NCBI RefSeq assembly: GCF_014648035.1
Contig: NZ_BMQI01000013.1
Coordinates: 38,465 to 102,464, forward strand
Reading direction: 5' to 3'
Source: Shewanella algicola
GTDB taxonomy: Bacteria; Pseudomonadota; Gammaproteobacteria; Enterobacterales; Shewanellaceae
Length of the DNA: 64,000 nucleotides
Shown here: positions 13,981 to 28,250 of the stretch, in pieces
Layout: every line of letters starts with the position of its first letter
Position numbering within the stretch: the stretch's first letter is position 1
Notes under the pieces: model-generated
What the model was told of the DNA's origin: nothing
Databases searched by the model: none
Seen by the model: the letters and a program-made list of their open reading frames with translations, nothing else
Translations under genes and position numbers: made by a program

Positions 13981-14001
13981 CGAAATAAGTTGCTTATTTC
14001 G
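13981..14001. repeat. Perfect 9-bp inverted repeat upstream of mioC
   Basis: CGAAATAAG-TTG-CTTATTTCG lies in the 256-bp gap between fghA and mioC, about 115 bp upstream of the mioC start. It lacks a T-run directly behind it. It could be an operator or a weak transcript hairpin; no known regulator motif is recognised. Confidence 0.55.
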
Positions 14002-14033
14002 CTCTTTTATCTCAGCAATATTTTTTAGCAATA

Positions 14034-14064
14034 AAAAAACGAGCCATAAAGGCTCGTTTTGAGT
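14034..14064 (-). terminator. Rho-independent terminator of frmA-fghA
   Basis: The minus strand reads AAAACGAGCC-TTTAT-GGCTCGTTTT followed by more T. It begins 60 bp past the fghA stop, isolating the formaldehyde operon from mioC and oriC. Confidence 0.88.
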
Positions 14065-14123
14065 GTTTTTTAGCCCGTGCAGGCTAAATTATCGCTAAAT
14101 CTTTGTGAAATATTAGCTCAGTA

Positions 14124-14969
14124 TTAGTTGGCCTTTAAATGTTTAGCATGAAAGCGCAGGTGTTGTTCAATAAACGTCGAAATAAAATAGTAGCTATGGT
14201 CATATCCTGGCTGCATTCTTAACTCGAGAGGATAGCCCTTTTGTTGTGCGACTTTTTCTAATGTATGAGGTTTTAATTGCTCATCTAAAAAGTTGTCATT
14301 ACTGCCTTGGTCCACCAGCGCAGGCACAAATTGTTGACTGTTTTGCATCAGCTCACAGCTATCATATTGTTGCCATTGCTGTTGATCATCGCCCAAATAA
14401 CCGCGAAACGCTTTAATTCCCCATGGGCAATCCATAGGATTACAAATAGGGCTAAATGCCGATACACTGTTAAATTGGTTTGGATTTTTCAATGCAATTG
14501 TCAGTGCACCATGGCCGCCCATTGAGTGACCACTAATACTGCGCTGCTTAGTTACCGGAAAATGCGCTTCGATAATTTCTGGCAGCTCAGACACCACATA
14601 ATCAGACATTTTATAATGCTGATCGAAAGGTGGTTTGGTGGCATTGAGATAAAATCCTGCGCCTAAGCCAAAGTCATATGCACCATCTTTATCGTCGGCA
14701 ACCCCTTCGCCACGCGGACTGGTGTCTGGCGCGACAATGGCGATTCCAAGTTCTGCGGCAATGCGTTGTGCGCCTGCTTTTTGCATAAAGTTTTCGTCAG
14801 TACAAGTAAGACCTGACAACCAATACAAAACCGGTACTTTTTTATTTTCTGCTTGCGGTGGCAAATAAATAGCAAAACGCATCGTGCAATTGAGCGCCGT
14901 TGACTGATGATGATATTGTTTATGCCAGCCACCAAATGCTTTGGTGCTGCTGATATTTTCAATGGTCAT
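14124..14969 (-). CDS. fghA: S-formylglutathione hydrolase
   Basis: Cytoplasmic esterase that hydrolyses S-formylglutathione to formate and glutathione, the second step of glutathione-dependent formaldehyde detoxification. The 281-residue alpha/beta-hydrolase (esterase D family) has the nucleophile Ser149 in GHSMGG, the [18 protein letters not shown] segment and the His region [10 protein letters not shown]. It follows frmA, which produces its substrate, by 78 bp. Confidence 0.96.
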   Translation of the reverse strand: MTIENISSTKAFGGWHKQYHHQSTALNCTMRFAIYLPPQAENKKVPVLYWLSGLTCTDENFMQKAGAQRIAAELGIAIVAPDTSPRGEGVADDKDGAYDFGLGAGFYLNATKPPFDQHYKMSDYVVSELPEIIEAHFPVTKQRSISGHSMGGHGALTIALKNPNQFNSVSAFSPICNPMDCPWGIKAFRGYLGDDQQQWQQYDSCELMQNSQQFVPALVDQGSNDNFLDEQLKPHTLEKVAQQKGYPLELRMQPGYDHSYYFISTFIEQHLRFHAKHLKAN

Positions 14970-14988
14970 GATGGGTCCTTATAAAATA

Positions 14989-15018
14989 AATGCAGTTAAT
15001 TAAAAAATTAACTGCATT
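14989..15018 (-). terminator. Hairpin between frmA and fghA (possible attenuator)
   Basis: Perfect 13-bp stem AATGCAGTTAATT/AATTAACTGCATT with a four-base loop, in the 78-bp gap of the operon. On the minus strand a T-rich stretch follows, so it may reduce read-through into fghA or protect the frmA mRNA 3' end. Confidence 0.55.
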
Positions 15019-15047
15019 GTTATTTGACTTAAGATCTGCTTTTAGAC

Positions 15048-16277
<1,230 letters not shown>

Positions 16278-16316
16278 TCAGCTGGTTTTGCAAATGACTT
16301 TTACGAGAATGCAATA

Positions 16317-17183
16317 ATGATGCAGTGGGAAGGAATTTTTGAGTTTGTTGCGGTAGCAGAAACCGACAGTTTTACTGCAGCGGGAAAGCGGTTAAGTATT
16401 TCGACGGCACAAGTGAGCCGGCAAGTGAGTCAACTTGAAAACCGTTTAAACACTAAACTGTTTTATCGCACCACGCGTAAAGTGTCGTTAACCGAAGAAG
16501 GCTCAGTTTATTATCAGCATTGCCGCCAAGTGCTAGACAGTCTTGATGAAGCTGAGCGGGCTATTTCAAGTTTAAAAGATAAACCTCAAGGCTTAATTAG
16601 GATGACTGCACCGGTGACCTACGGTGAAAATTTTGTCATGCCGGTTGTTATCGATTTTATGCAGCAATATCGTGATATTGAGGTGGTGTGTGAGTTAACT
16701 AATCGCCAACTCGATTTAGTGGAAGGTGGTTTTGATTTAGCCATTAGGTTAGGGCGGTTATCTAATTCGTCAATGATGGCTAAACGCTTAACTAATCGAA
16801 GCCAATATGTGTGTGCTGCACCAAGTTATATTGCTCAGTTTGGTACGCCTTATACTTTGTCGGAACTGAGCCAGCATAATTGTTTAATTGGCAATCAGTC
16901 GCATTGGAATTTTATTGATCAGGGCAAGTCTAAAGCGGTTAAGGTACATGGGTCGTTGAGTTGTAGCAGTGGTTTAAGTTTATTGTCTGCGGCCATTAAG
17001 GGGTTGGGGATTGTGCAATTGCCCGGTTATTACGTTAATGATGCAATTGAAGCTGGACAGCTAGTGGTGTTACTCGCGCCATATCAACAACCTAAAGAAG
17101 GTATTTGGGCTTTGTACCCACACAACCGCCATTTGTCACCCAAAGTACGATTGCTAGTGGATAAATTAGCCCAAGAGTTGTAA
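16317..17183 (+). CDS. LysR-family transcriptional regulator, probable regulator of frmA-fghA
   Basis: The 288-residue protein has the LysR N-terminal winged helix (residues about 5-62: FEFVAVAETDSFTAAGKRLSISTAQVSRQVSQLENRL) and a periplasmic-binding-protein-like effector domain. The GLIRMTAPVTYGENFVMPVV segment is typical of the large LysR subgroup with DsdC/AaeR-like effector domains. It is divergent from frmA with dyads between, so control of formaldehyde detoxification is inferred. ATG ATG gives two possible starts. The effector is unknown. Confidence 0.9.
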   Translation: MMQWEGIFEFVAVAETDSFTAAGKRLSISTAQVSRQVSQLENRLNTKLFYRTTRKVSLTEEGSVYYQHCRQVLDSLDEAERAISSLKDKPQGLIRMTAPVTYGENFVMPVVIDFMQQYRDIEVVCELTNRQLDLVEGGFDLAIRLGRLSNSSMMAKRLTNRSQYVCAAPSYIAQFGTPYTLSELSQHNCLIGNQSHWNFIDQGKSKAVKVHGSLSCSSGLSLLSAAIKGLGIVQLPGYYVNDAIEAGQLVVLLAPYQQPKEGIWALYPHNRHLSPKVRLLVDKLAQEL

Positions 17184-17801
17184 TCAACAAGCCATAGTTT
17201 GGTAGTAGCGGTTTATTTGAGCTTTGGGCAGGCTAGATATTTTATTGATAATATCTAAGGTTATCTGGTGCTGCGGCAGTTGCTGTTGCAGTACGTCGAG
17301 TTGATGTAACCAAAGGTAACTGGTCATGGTAGCGTCAGCTAAGGCGCGGTGAAACACACCGTTGTTAGGTAATTGGTGGTAACTCACTAACGTGCCAAGC
17401 TTATGATTGGGGGCATCTTGGCTTATACGACGAGATAACAACAGTGAGCAAGCAAATTGGCCGGTGTAGTGCAGCTTATTATGTTTGAATTCGGCATCTA
17501 AGAATTTTTTATCAAAGCTTGCGTTGTGCGCGACTAAATTAAATCCATCAATAAACTTGGCAAATTTTGCCATCACTTCTTTAGATGATGGCGCATGTTT
17601 GAGCATGCTATTGCTAATACCTGTGTACTGCTCAATAAAGCTATTTACCCGTTTACCTGGGTTTATTAACTCTTGAAAAGTGTCCACTATTTGGCCATCA
17701 ACTAGCTTTACCGCACCAATTTCAATGGCTCTGTCACCATTATCGGGTGATAAACCTGTGGTTTCAAAGTCGAGTACAACGATTTGATTAGCCAATGTCA
17801 T
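17184..17801 (-). CDS. DnaQ-like DEDDh 3'-5' exonuclease
   Basis: The 205-residue protein consists of one exonuclease domain: ExoI motif VLDFETTG (Asp11, Glu13), ExoII around NASFDKKFLDAEF, and ExoIII HRALADA with the catalytic His and Asp. It resembles the proofreading/RNase T-like family, but lacks the flanking domains of DnaQ and of PolC, so substrate and role are open (DNA repair or RNA trimming). Its stop codon abuts that of the convergent LysR gene, with no gap. Confidence 0.88.
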   Translation of the reverse strand: MTLANQIVVLDFETTGLSPDNGDRAIEIGAVKLVDGQIVDTFQELINPGKRVNSFIEQYTGISNSMLKHAPSSKEVMAKFAKFIDGFNLVAHNASFDKKFLDAEFKHNKLHYTGQFACSLLLSRRISQDAPNHKLGTLVSYHQLPNNGVFHRALADATMTSYLWLHQLDVLQQQLPQHQITLDIINKISSLPKAQINRYYQTMAC

Positions 17802-17856
17802 GTGTTTCTTCCTACTGAGCTATACACGATTTACCAATGCATTACTTACCGATACA

Positions 17857-19218
17857 CTATTTACCTATACAGAATGAACTAAAGATTTTGCCGAGTAGGT
17901 CATCTGAAGTGAATTTACCAGTAATTTCAGATAGCGCCATTTGGCACATGCGTAACTCTTCTGCCAGTAACTCTCCGGCGAGATACACTTCAAGCTGTTC
18001 TTTACCCAGTTGTAAGTGACTTGCGGCTAAATCTAACGCTTCTAAATGACGACGGCGTGCAATAAAACCGCCTTCTAGATTACTTTGATAACCCATTAAT
18101 GACTTAAGGTGTTGCTTTAACTCTTCAACTCCTAGGCCGGTTTTCGCTGATATACGGTAAACATCGTATCCTTGCTCTTGCGACATTTCGAGGGGTTCAC
18201 CGGTTAAATCGGCTTTGTTACGCACTACCGTTACACCCAGTCTTGAAGGTAAACGGTCAATAAAATCGGGCCAAATGTCATGTGGGTCAACGGCATCTGT
18301 CGTCGTACCATCAACCATAAACAAGACTCTATCGGCACTCGCTATTTCTGCCCAAGCGCGCTCAATACCGATTTGCTCAACCGTATCTGTGGTATCACGT
18401 AATCCTGCTGTGTCGATAATGTGCAGCGGCATACCATCAAGGTGTATGTGTTCACGCAGTACGTCACGGGTGGTGCCAGCTATTTCTGTAACAATGGCAG
18501 ACTCTTTACCTGCAAGGGCATTCAGTAAACTTGATTTACCGGCATTAGGACGCCCAGCTATGACGACTTTCATGCCTTCGCGAATAATTGAACCTTGCTT
18601 GGCACTGGCTTGAACGGTAGTGAGCTTGTCGATAATCCGATATAAGGCATTAGCAATTTTACCATCCGATAAAAAGTCGACTTCTTCATCAGGAAAATCA
18701 ATCGCGGCTTCTACGTATAAACGTAGGTTAGTGACTTGCTCTACTAGCTCATGAACTTCTTTAGAAAATTCACCTTGCAGTGATTGCAAAGCACTTTTTG
18801 CCGCTTGCTCACTGGTAGCATCAATTAAATCGGCAATCGCTTCTGCTTGAGTTAAATCGAGCTTGTCGTTCATAAAGGCTTGTTCGCTAAACTCACCGGG
18901 TTTAGCAATACGGATGCCATCGATTTCCATGACGCATTTAATCAACATATCAAGTACTATCTGGCCACCATGACCTTGCAGCTCTAATACATCTTCGCCA
19001 GTAAATGAGTTTGGACCTTTAAAAAATAGCGCAATACCCTGATCAATAACGTGACCATCGTGGCTATTAAAATCACAATATTCGGCGTAACGGGTTTTAG
19101 GCACATGACCAATAATAGCGTTGGCTACATTGGCAGCGAGATTGCCAGATACACGAATGATACCCACTCCACCACGTCCTGGTGCTGTTGCTTGCGCTAC
19201 GATAGTGTCTGTTGTCAC
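17857..19218 (-). CDS. mnmE: tRNA modification GTPase MnmE (TrmE)
   Basis: GTPase working with MnmG on wobble uridine of tRNA. The 453-residue protein has an N-terminal tetrahydrofolate-binding domain ([22 protein letters not shown]), a G domain with [18 protein letters not shown] and DTAGLRDT, and the C-terminal CIGK motif whose Cys is functionally important. Starts at GTG. In the usual rpmH-rnpA-yidD-yidC-mnmE order, but a terminator separates it from yidC. Confidence 0.98.
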   Translation of the reverse strand: MTTDTIVAQATAPGRGGVGIIRVSGNLAANVANAIIGHVPKTRYAEYCDFNSHDGHVIDQGIALFFKGPNSFTGEDVLELQGHGGQIVLDMLIKCVMEIDGIRIAKPGEFSEQAFMNDKLDLTQAEAIADLIDATSEQAAKSALQSLQGEFSKEVHELVEQVTNLRLYVEAAIDFPDEEVDFLSDGKIANALYRIIDKLTTVQASAKQGSIIREGMKVVIAGRPNAGKSSLLNALAGKESAIVTEIAGTTRDVLREHIHLDGMPLHIIDTAGLRDTTDTVEQIGIERAWAEIASADRVLFMVDGTTTDAVDPHDIWPDFIDRLPSRLGVTVVRNKADLTGEPLEMSQEQGYDVYRISAKTGLGVEELKQHLKSLMGYQSNLEGGFIARRRHLEALDLAASHLQLGKEQLEVYLAGELLAEELRMCQMALSEITGKFTSDDLLGKIFSSFCIGK

Positions 19219-19248
19219 GGTAAATACCTGCTAAATCATTAAAGGAAA

Positions 19249-19276
19249 AGGCGGCCTATTAAGCCGCCTTTTTTAT
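19249..19276. terminator. Terminator behind yidC
   Basis: GGCGGC-TTAATAG-GCCGCC stem with T-rich sequence on both strands, 40 bp downstream of the yidC stop. It ends the rpmH-rnpA-yidD-yidC transcript and implies a separate promoter for mnmE. Confidence 0.85.
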
Positions 19277-19315
19277 TCATTTAACTTTTGAATAAGTTAA
19301 CTGTTGAGCTTGGGC

Positions 19316-20944
19316 TTATTTTAAGCCTTTTTTCTCTAAACCTGCATAAATAATCTTTTGCTGGGTAATAGCCACTAAGTTACCGACTAACCAGTAAAGT
19401 ACCAGACCTGCTGGGAACCATAAGAAGAATACGGTAAAGATAACTGGCATCCACTGCATCATTTTAACTTGCATTGGGTCCATAGTCGGTGCCATTGGCT
19501 GCATTTTCTGCATCAAGAACATTGATACACCCATTAACAATGGTAATACGTAGTAGGGATCTTGTACTGACAAGTCATCAATCCATAGCATGAATGGCGC
19601 GTGGCGTAATTCATAGCTTTCAAGTAATACCCAGTATAATGCGATGAAGATTGGCATCTGTAGCAAAATAGGTAAGCAACCGCCCATTGGGTTTACTTTC
19701 TCTTTTTTGTACAGTTCCATCATGGCTTGACCCATCTTTTGACGGTCATCACCAAAGCGCTCTTTCATCTCAGCTAATTTTGGCTGTAGGTTACGCATTT
19801 TAGCCATTGAGCTGTATTGTGCTTTAGTCAATGGATATAACAAACCACGTACCGTTAGGGTGATTAAAATAATCGCCATACCCCAGTTACCCACAAATGA
19901 TTGATAGAACATCAATAACCAGTGAATAGGTATTGCTAACCACCACAAGAAACCATAATCAACCACTAGGTTTAAGGTTTCAGAGATAGCTGAAAGGGCT
20001 TCTTGGTTTTTAGGGCCAACATAAAATTGTGAACTAATTTTTTGTGTTGCGCCTGGTGCAATATCATATAACGCGCCACGGAAACCGATGTTAGCTAAAC
20101 CACCAGCACTCACACTTGAGAAAATGGTGTTTGAGTCAGTTGCTGGCGGAATCCAAGCTGATACGAAGTAATGCTGTAACATTGCAGCCCAACCACCTAG
20201 TGTTACTTTACCTAGGTTTTTGTCTGCCATGTCTTCAAAGTCATACTTTTCGTAGCGAGTATCTTGAGTTGAGAATGCCGCACCACGATAGGTTGGCATC
20301 ATCATGCTGCTTTCAGATTCTTTGATGGATTGTTTAATTTGACCATACATTTGCACTTGTAATGCAGTATCTGAAGTGTTGCTAATATTGTAATCAACGC
20401 CAACATCATATTGACCACGGGTAAACGTAAAGGTTTTTACGTAAGTCACACCGTTGTCAGCAGTAAAAGTTAATGGCACTGATAATGTGTCTTGACCGTC
20501 TGCTAATGTATAAGAGGTATTTTGCGCGGCAAAGGCGGCACGACCTTTAGCGCTACTATCAATGCCGTCGCGGCCGATTAAACCACTTTGTGCGATATAA
20601 GTGTGGTCGTTGGTTTGTTCAAGAATGACAAACGGGTCATCTTTATCAATCTCAACTTTATGCGCAACCAATGCGGCATAAACGATGTCACCACCGACAG
20701 GGCTGATTTTGATATCAAGCTGGTCAGTTTTAACGGTAATTAAGTTCTTGGTTGCAGGCATATCCACTGGCATACCAGTTGAGTCTGCTTCAGGAACGTC
20801 TGCGCCGTTAATCGTCGCTGCGTTTGTTTGGGTAACAGTTTGTTGTGCTACCGGTTGTGGTGCTTTATCTGTTTGCCATTGCTGCCACATTAAAAAGCTG
20901 ACAAACAACAAACCGATTAGCAATATATTGCGTTGAGATTCCAT
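19316..20944 (-). CDS. yidC: Membrane protein insertase YidC
   Basis: Inner-membrane insertase for proteins such as AtpE and AtpB. The 542-residue protein has an N-terminal membrane anchor ([19 protein letters not shown]), a large periplasmic domain (about 60-330) typical of Gram-negative YidC, then five conserved core membrane helices with the hydrophilic-groove Arg region [19 protein letters not shown] and the cytoplasmic coiled coil. Three bases upstream of its ATG is the yidD stop. Confidence 0.98.
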   Translation of the reverse strand: MESQRNILLIGLLFVSFLMWQQWQTDKAPQPVAQQTVTQTNAATINGADVPEADSTGMPVDMPATKNLITVKTDQLDIKISPVGGDIVYAALVAHKVEIDKDDPFVILEQTNDHTYIAQSGLIGRDGIDSSAKGRAAFAAQNTSYTLADGQDTLSVPLTFTADNGVTYVKTFTFTRGQYDVGVDYNISNTSDTALQVQMYGQIKQSIKESESSMMMPTYRGAAFSTQDTRYEKYDFEDMADKNLGKVTLGGWAAMLQHYFVSAWIPPATDSNTIFSSVSAGGLANIGFRGALYDIAPGATQKISSQFYVGPKNQEALSAISETLNLVVDYGFLWWLAIPIHWLLMFYQSFVGNWGMAIILITLTVRGLLYPLTKAQYSSMAKMRNLQPKLAEMKERFGDDRQKMGQAMMELYKKEKVNPMGGCLPILLQMPIFIALYWVLLESYELRHAPFMLWIDDLSVQDPYYVLPLLMGVSMFLMQKMQPMAPTMDPMQVKMMQWMPVIFTVFFLWFPAGLVLYWLVGNLVAITQQKIIYAGLEKKGLK

Positions 20945-20947
20945 AGC

Positions 20948-21202
20948 CTATTTATTACACCTGTCATTTTTAGGGGGGACGGGATCACTACCGCCGGGAT
21001 GTAAAGGGTGACATTTTAATATGCGTTTGATTGCAAACCAACTACCTTTCACTGTTCCGTGCGTTTTTATTGCTTCAATCGCATAATAAGAACAAGTTGG
21101 ATCGAACCGACACTTCGGTCCCAGTAAAGGGCTTATAAAAATTTGATAACCACGGATAACCGTAGTTGCTAGCCATTGTAACGGCGACTGAGTTTTCGCC
21201 AT
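20948..21202 (-). CDS. yidD: Membrane protein insertion efficiency factor YidD
   Basis: The 84-residue protein has an N-terminal amphipathic/hydrophobic helix and the Cys-rich signature [17 protein letters not shown] with HPGGSDPVP. In E. coli it aids YidC-dependent insertion. Its 5' end overlaps rnpA by 34 bp, the usual tight coupling. Confidence 0.96.
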   Translation of the reverse strand: MAKTQSPLQWLATTVIRGYQIFISPLLGPKCRFDPTCSYYAIEAIKTHGTVKGSWFAIKRILKCHPLHPGGSDPVPPKNDRCNK

Positions 21203-21525
21203 AGCTTTTCTATCAACTTATGTAGTTCTGCATTTTCCATTTCCATCACGCCATTTCTGACTAATACTACGATATCAATGTTAGGGATGTCGTGTTGATG
21301 TAAACGAAAACTATCTCTTATCACGCGTTTAATGCGATTACGTTGGTTAGCACGTTTTACAAAACGTTTGGCCACAGTTAATCCTAAACGAGGATGTTGC
21401 TCAGAATTTGGAATAGCGAGCAGAGTTATTTCAGCAGAGGATGCTTTGATTGGATTGGAGAATACAGATTTAAATTGCGCGGGAGTTAACAAACGTAACT
21501 CCCGCGTAAAGGTATAGCTAGTCAC
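21169..21525 (-). CDS. rnpA: Ribonuclease P protein component
   Basis: Protein subunit of RNase P, which matures tRNA 5' ends together with the RNA encoded elsewhere. The 118-residue basic protein has the RNR signature [19 protein letters not shown]. Starts at GTG ([18 protein letters not shown]). Lies 12 bp after rpmH and overlaps yidD. Confidence 0.97.
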   Translation of the reverse strand: MTSYTFTRELRLLTPAQFKSVFSNPIKASSAEITLLAIPNSEQHPRLGLTVAKRFVKRANQRNRIKRVIRDSFRLHQHDIPNIDIVVLVRNGVMEMENAELHKLIEKLWRKLSRRYNG

Positions 21526-21537
21526 CTAGTTATCTAC

Positions 21538-21675
21538 TTACGCAGATAAACGAGCGCGACCTTTCGCACGACGACGTGCAAGCACCTTACGGCCGCCTAC
21601 AGTGGCCATACGAGCGCGGAAGCCGTGAGAACGCTTGCGCTTCAGGTTGCTAGGTTGAAAAGTACGTTTACTCAT
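21538..21675 (-). CDS. rpmH: 50S ribosomal protein L34
   Basis: A 45-residue, extremely basic protein read from 21675: it starts [19 protein letters not shown] and continues [19 protein letters not shown], ending GRARLSA. It matches E. coli L34 almost throughout. It sits immediately ahead of rnpA, as in nearly all bacteria, and is divergent from dnaA. Confidence 0.98.
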
Positions 21676-21839
21676 GATGGCAATCCGTCTTTGTTAGTGA
21701 ATTTACCTTATCTCCAAAATTAGAGGTAAGGGCAAAAAAGAGGCCGAATTGTAATCACTTTAATTACTATCGTCAATAACGAAAGTGGTTATATGATGAA
21801 TTTCTGCCAATCTTTCTTTGATGGTGAAAGCTTATAAGC

Positions 21840-22080
21840 ACCAGAAAATGTGGATAAGTCTGTGTACAGACACTACATCTTGTGGATCTTTGCTTGTTTT
21901 CCTAGATCAAAGCTGGCGTATTATAGATCAATGTGGATCGGTTAATAAAGCTGGATTTGCATCAAATTTACAATTAATGGATCGATTTTGATCTTTCATG
22001 ATCCCAGATATCCACATAGAATGATCCCGCTGGGGATAAATCTGTTTTTAAGGATAGCGATCATTGTGATCTCCCTATAG
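21840..22080. promoter_or_regulatory. dnaA/rpmH divergent control region: DnaA boxes and GATC cluster
   Basis: The 445-bp gap between rpmH and dnaA holds 11 GATC sites between 21885 and 22071. It has a perfect inverted DnaA box (TGTGGATAA, 21849-21857), near matches TGTGGATCT (21881-21889) and TGTGGATCG (21932-21940), and ATATCCACA (22008-22016). Autoregulation of dnaA by DnaA and timing by SeqA/Dam are the established explanations in gammaproteobacteria. The remainder of the gap (21676-21840) is the presumed rpmH promoter region with no clear motif. Confidence 0.85.
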
Positions 22081-22120
22081 AATACACCTCCTTTGACTAA
22101 AGATATTTGGGGATAAATAA

Positions 22121-23509
22121 GTGGCGGTTTCACTTTGGCAACAATGTATCGGCAGACTGCAAGATGAGTTATCAGCCCAGCAGTTCAGTATGTGGATCCG
22201 TCCGTTACAAGCTGAAATGGATGGTGATACTCTGGTTTTGTATGCGCCAAATCGTTTTGTACTTGATTGGGTACGCGATAAATACATTAATATCATTAAT
22301 CAATTTTTCACTGAACAAATGGGCAGTGATGCACCTCAGTTGCGTTTTGATATTGGTAGCCGTCCGTCTTCTGCACGTCCTGTTGCTCCAACCCCTGTAG
22401 CCGCTAAGCCTGTGAGTAGCCAAACGCGTGCTCAAGTTGGCACAACGTCATTTAATACCCAGGCAGAACCGATTGTTAATGCCAATCATCGCAGTAACAT
22501 CAACCCGACTTATCAGTTTGATAACTTCGTTGAAGGTAAATCAAACCAACTTGGTAAAGCGGCTGCCTTACAAGTATCTGAAAACCCTGGTGGCGCATAT
22601 AACCCATTATTTTTATACGGTGGTACCGGTTTAGGTAAAACCCACTTATTGCATGCTGTCGGTAATGGGATCATTAAAAATAATCCGAACGCTAAAGTGG
22701 TGTATATGCATTCTGAGCGTTTTGTACAGGACATGGTCAAAGCCTTACAAAATAATGCCATTGAAGAATTTAAACGTTATTACCGCAGTGTCGATGCCCT
22801 GTTTATTGACGATATTCAATTTTTTGCCAATAAAGATCGTTCTCAAGAAGAGTTTTTTCATACCTTCAATGCGCTACTAGAAGGTAATCACCAAATTATT
22901 TTAACTTCAGACCGTTATCCTAAAGAGATCGACGGGGTAGAAGATCGCTTAAAATCTCGCTTTGGTTGGGGGTTAACGGTTGCCATCGAGCCACCTGAAT
23001 TAGAAACCCGCGTGGCGATTTTAATGCGTAAAGCACAAGAGAGTGGCATTAACCTGCCTGATGAAGTGGCCTTTTTTATTGCTAAGCGTTTACGTTCAAA
23101 CGTACGCGAGCTTGAAGGTGCATTAAACCGCGTTATTGCTAACGCTAACTTCACCGGTCGTCCAATTACTATTGATTTTGTGCGTGAAGCGTTACGTGAT
23201 CTCTTGGCACTGCAAGAAAAATTAGTCACTATAGACAATATTCAGAAGACGGTTGCTGAATACTACAAAATTAAAATGGCTGATATGCTGTCTAAACGTC
23301 GTTCACGGAGTGTGGCAAGACCACGACAAGTGGCGATGGCGCTATCTAAAGAACTCACTAACCAAAGCTTGCCAGAAATTGGTGATGCTTTTGGTGGTCG
23401 TGACCATACGACGGTATTACATGCTTGTCGTAAAATTGCGCAACTGCGTGAAGAGAGTCATGACATTAAAGAAGATTACGCTAACTTGATTAGAACTTTG
23501 TCTTCTTAA
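22121..23509 (+). CDS. dnaA: Chromosomal replication initiator DnaA
   Basis: Binds DnaA boxes and opens oriC. The 462-residue protein has domain I ([22 protein letters not shown]), a linker (about 80-125), the AAA+ domain with Walker A GGTGLGKT (167-174) and Walker [10 protein letters not shown], and the C-terminal DNA-binding domain with the signature [15 protein letters not shown]. Starts at GTG with GGGGA seven bases upstream. Heads dnaA-dnaN-recF-gyrB. Confidence 0.98.
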   Translation: MAVSLWQQCIGRLQDELSAQQFSMWIRPLQAEMDGDTLVLYAPNRFVLDWVRDKYINIINQFFTEQMGSDAPQLRFDIGSRPSSARPVAPTPVAAKPVSSQTRAQVGTTSFNTQAEPIVNANHRSNINPTYQFDNFVEGKSNQLGKAAALQVSENPGGAYNPLFLYGGTGLGKTHLLHAVGNGIIKNNPNAKVVYMHSERFVQDMVKALQNNAIEEFKRYYRSVDALFIDDIQFFANKDRSQEEFFHTFNALLEGNHQIILTSDRYPKEIDGVEDRLKSRFGWGLTVAIEPPELETRVAILMRKAQESGINLPDEVAFFIAKRLRSNVRELEGALNRVIANANFTGRPITIDFVREALRDLLALQEKLVTIDNIQKTVAEYYKIKMADMLSKRRSRSVARPRQVAMALSKELTNQSLPEIGDAFGGRDHTTVLHACRKIAQLREESHDIKEDYANLIRTLSS

Positions 23510-23527
23510 TTCAGGGAATGTAGAACG

Positions 23528-24628
23528 ATGAAATTTTCAATTGATAGGGATGCCCTATTAAAGCCGCTGCAACTAGTGTGCGGCGCGGTAGAACGCAGAC
23601 ACAATTTACCGATTCTTGCTAATTTATTAGTTGAGGTTAGTGAAGACTCACTTAAGCTAACAGGCACGGATTTAGAGGTTGAACTCGTTGGGCAAGCCGC
23701 TATACACGGTGACATCAACATTGGTCGCACTACCGTTCCTGCCAAAAAATTACTCGACATTGTTAAGTCTCTTCCTGAACAAAGCGAATTAAAAGTAGAA
23801 CAACAAGATGGTAAATGGTTGTTACGCTCGGGTCGTAGCCGTTTTTCATTAGCCACATTGCCAGCAGAAGATTATCCTAATGTTGAAGCGTTCCAGGCTG
23901 ATATTGAATTTAGCTTAAAGCAGGGTGTATTAAAGTCGATTATCGACTCAACTCAGTTTTCAATGGCTAACCAGGATGTGCGCTATTACCTCAATGGTTT
24001 ATTATTTGAAACCGAAGGTAATGTACTACGCGCTATTGCTACCGACGGCCACCGTTTGGCGTTAAGCCATCGTACTATTGATATTTCTTTGCCTGAAAAA
24101 CAAGTGATTGTGCCACGTAAAGGGGTAGTTGAAATGGCACGTTTGCTTGAAAGCGACGACCAAGACATTACCATTGCGATTGGCGATAACGCGATTCGCG
24201 CGATGACGAGCTCTGCGGTATTTACCAGTAAATTAGTTGATGGCCGTTTTCCTGATTACCGCCGGGTGTTACCAAAGGGTGGTAACAAGGTGGTTATTGC
24301 CAGCCGCAATCAATTAAAACAAGCGTTAACCCGTGCATCGATTTTATCGAACGAAAAGTTCCGTGGTGTACGCATTCAACTTGAGCCTGGTTTGTTAAAA
24401 ATTACCGCCAACAACCCAGAGCAAGAAGAAGCCGAAGAAATTATCGACGTTGATTATGATTCAGATAAGCTCGAAATTGGTTTTAACGTGAGTTATTTAT
24501 TAGATGTACTGAATAACCTCGCCAGCGATGATGTGCGTATAACGCTCATTGATGGTAACTCAAGTGCATTGATAGAGAACCACAAAGAAGAAGATTCTAT
24601 GTATGTGGTGATGCCAATGCGTCTGTAA
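23528..24628 (+). CDS. dnaN: DNA polymerase III beta sliding clamp
   Basis: Ring-shaped processivity clamp, 366 residues, three repeated clamp domains. Starts MKFSIDRDALLKPLQLVCGAVERR and ends with the conserved MPMRL. Lies 18 bp after dnaA; a hairpin follows before recF. Confidence 0.98.
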   Translation: MKFSIDRDALLKPLQLVCGAVERRHNLPILANLLVEVSEDSLKLTGTDLEVELVGQAAIHGDINIGRTTVPAKKLLDIVKSLPEQSELKVEQQDGKWLLRSGRSRFSLATLPAEDYPNVEAFQADIEFSLKQGVLKSIIDSTQFSMANQDVRYYLNGLLFETEGNVLRAIATDGHRLALSHRTIDISLPEKQVIVPRKGVVEMARLLESDDQDITIAIGDNAIRAMTSSAVFTSKLVDGRFPDYRRVLPKGGNKVVIASRNQLKQALTRASILSNEKFRGVRIQLEPGLLKITANNPEQEEAEEIIDVDYDSDKLEIGFNVSYLLDVLNNLASDDVRITLIDGNSSALIENHKEEDSMYVVMPMRL

Positions 24629-24654
24629 TACGTTATTGTCTAAATACTATATAA

Positions 24655-24674
24655 AAGGTGCTGCAAAGCACCTT
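24655..24674 (+). terminator. Hairpin between dnaN and recF
   Basis: AAGGTGCT-GCAA-AGCACCTT, followed by CTTTGTCTC. The stem is good but the T-run is imperfect, so partial termination between dnaN and recF is likely rather than a full stop. Confidence 0.55.
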
Positions 24675-24716
24675 CTTTGTCTCTATTGCTTTATTTGGCT
24701 ATCACAATAGGTGTTC

Positions 24717-25799
24717 ATGAGTTTATCGCGCATTACCATTGGCTCGTTTCGTAATATTACCGCAGCAACGCTTAACCCAAGCGATGGGTTAAACTTGATT
24801 TACGGTCAAAATGGCAGCGGTAAAACCAGTATTTTAGAAGCGATTTACTTTTTAGGCATGGGACGTTCTTTTCGCAGTCACTTATCACAACGAGTGATTA
24901 ATAATGATGACGATAAACTCACCCTTTTTGCCAATCTTATCCAAGATGAAAATGACTGTAAAATTGGTCTAAGACGTCATCGAAACGGCGAAATTGAAGT
25001 CAAAATTAATGGCGAAAAAGTCAAACGCTTATCCACATTAGCTGAAACGTTGCCTATTCAAGTTATTACCCCCGAAAGTTTTTCTTTACTGTTTGAAGGA
25101 CCAAAAGCTCGCAGACAGTTTATTGATTGGGGCGCATTTCATTCTGACCCACATTTTTATCAAGCCTGGGTGAATGTTCGTAAGGTATTAAAGCAACGTA
25201 ATCAATTGCTTCGTAACCAATCTCCTTATAGCCAAATACAATTTTGGGATAAAGAGCTGGTGCGGTATGCTGAACAAGTTACCGACATACGAAATCGATA
25301 TGTAGACTCGTTAAATGAGCTACTTAAGGGTATAATAGGACGGTTTTTACCTCAGGTTGATATTAAGGTTTCTTTTACCCGAGGATGGGACAGCAAAACG
25401 GATTTTTCGCAGTTACTTGAAAACCAATATTCGCGCGATGTTGCCGCGGGTAACACGGGCAGCGGTCCTCATAAAGCAGACTTACGTTTGCGAGTAGGTA
25501 ACTTACCTGCACAAGATGCATTGTCCCGTGGACAATTAAAATTATTAGTCTGTGCACTGCGTATTGCACAGGGAAAGTTGCTCAAACAACAACTCGATAA
25601 AAACAGTATTTATCTAGTAGACGATTTACCGTCTGAGTTGGATGCACAGCATAGGCAGCTATTGCTACAGCAGTTAACCGAGACCGGTGCGCAAATTTTT
25701 GTCACCGCAATTGATCCGCTAGCAATAGTCGATTCGTTATCTAGCCCTCCGAACAGGATGTTTCATGTGGAGCAAGGGCTGGTAACGGTTATTGAATAA
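24717..25799 (+). CDS. recF: DNA replication and repair protein RecF
   Basis: SMC-like ATPase that loads RecA at single-strand gaps together with RecO and RecR. The 360-residue protein has Walker [24 protein letters not shown], the signature [18 protein letters not shown] and Walker [13 protein letters not shown]. The ATG at 24717 gives [13 protein letters not shown], as in homologues; the GTG two codons earlier lacks a ribosome-binding site. Confidence 0.97.
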   Translation: MSLSRITIGSFRNITAATLNPSDGLNLIYGQNGSGKTSILEAIYFLGMGRSFRSHLSQRVINNDDDKLTLFANLIQDENDCKIGLRRHRNGEIEVKINGEKVKRLSTLAETLPIQVITPESFSLLFEGPKARRQFIDWGAFHSDPHFYQAWVNVRKVLKQRNQLLRNQSPYSQIQFWDKELVRYAEQVTDIRNRYVDSLNELLKGIIGRFLPQVDIKVSFTRGWDSKTDFSQLLENQYSRDVAAGNTGSGPHKADLRLRVGNLPAQDALSRGQLKLLVCALRIAQGKLLKQQLDKNSIYLVDDLPSELDAQHRQLLLQQLTETGAQIFVTAIDPLAIVDSLSSPPNRMFHVEQGLVTVIE

Positions 25800-28232
<2,433 letters not shown>

Positions 28233-28250
28233 CACGTCTTATTAAAATAA

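Noticed and set aside
21840..22080. dnaA upstream cluster as the main origin
   Set aside because: The mnmG-mioC gap has more perfect boxes, a clear AT-rich unwinding region and E. coli-like order, so it is the better origin; the dnaA cluster is kept as regulatory.
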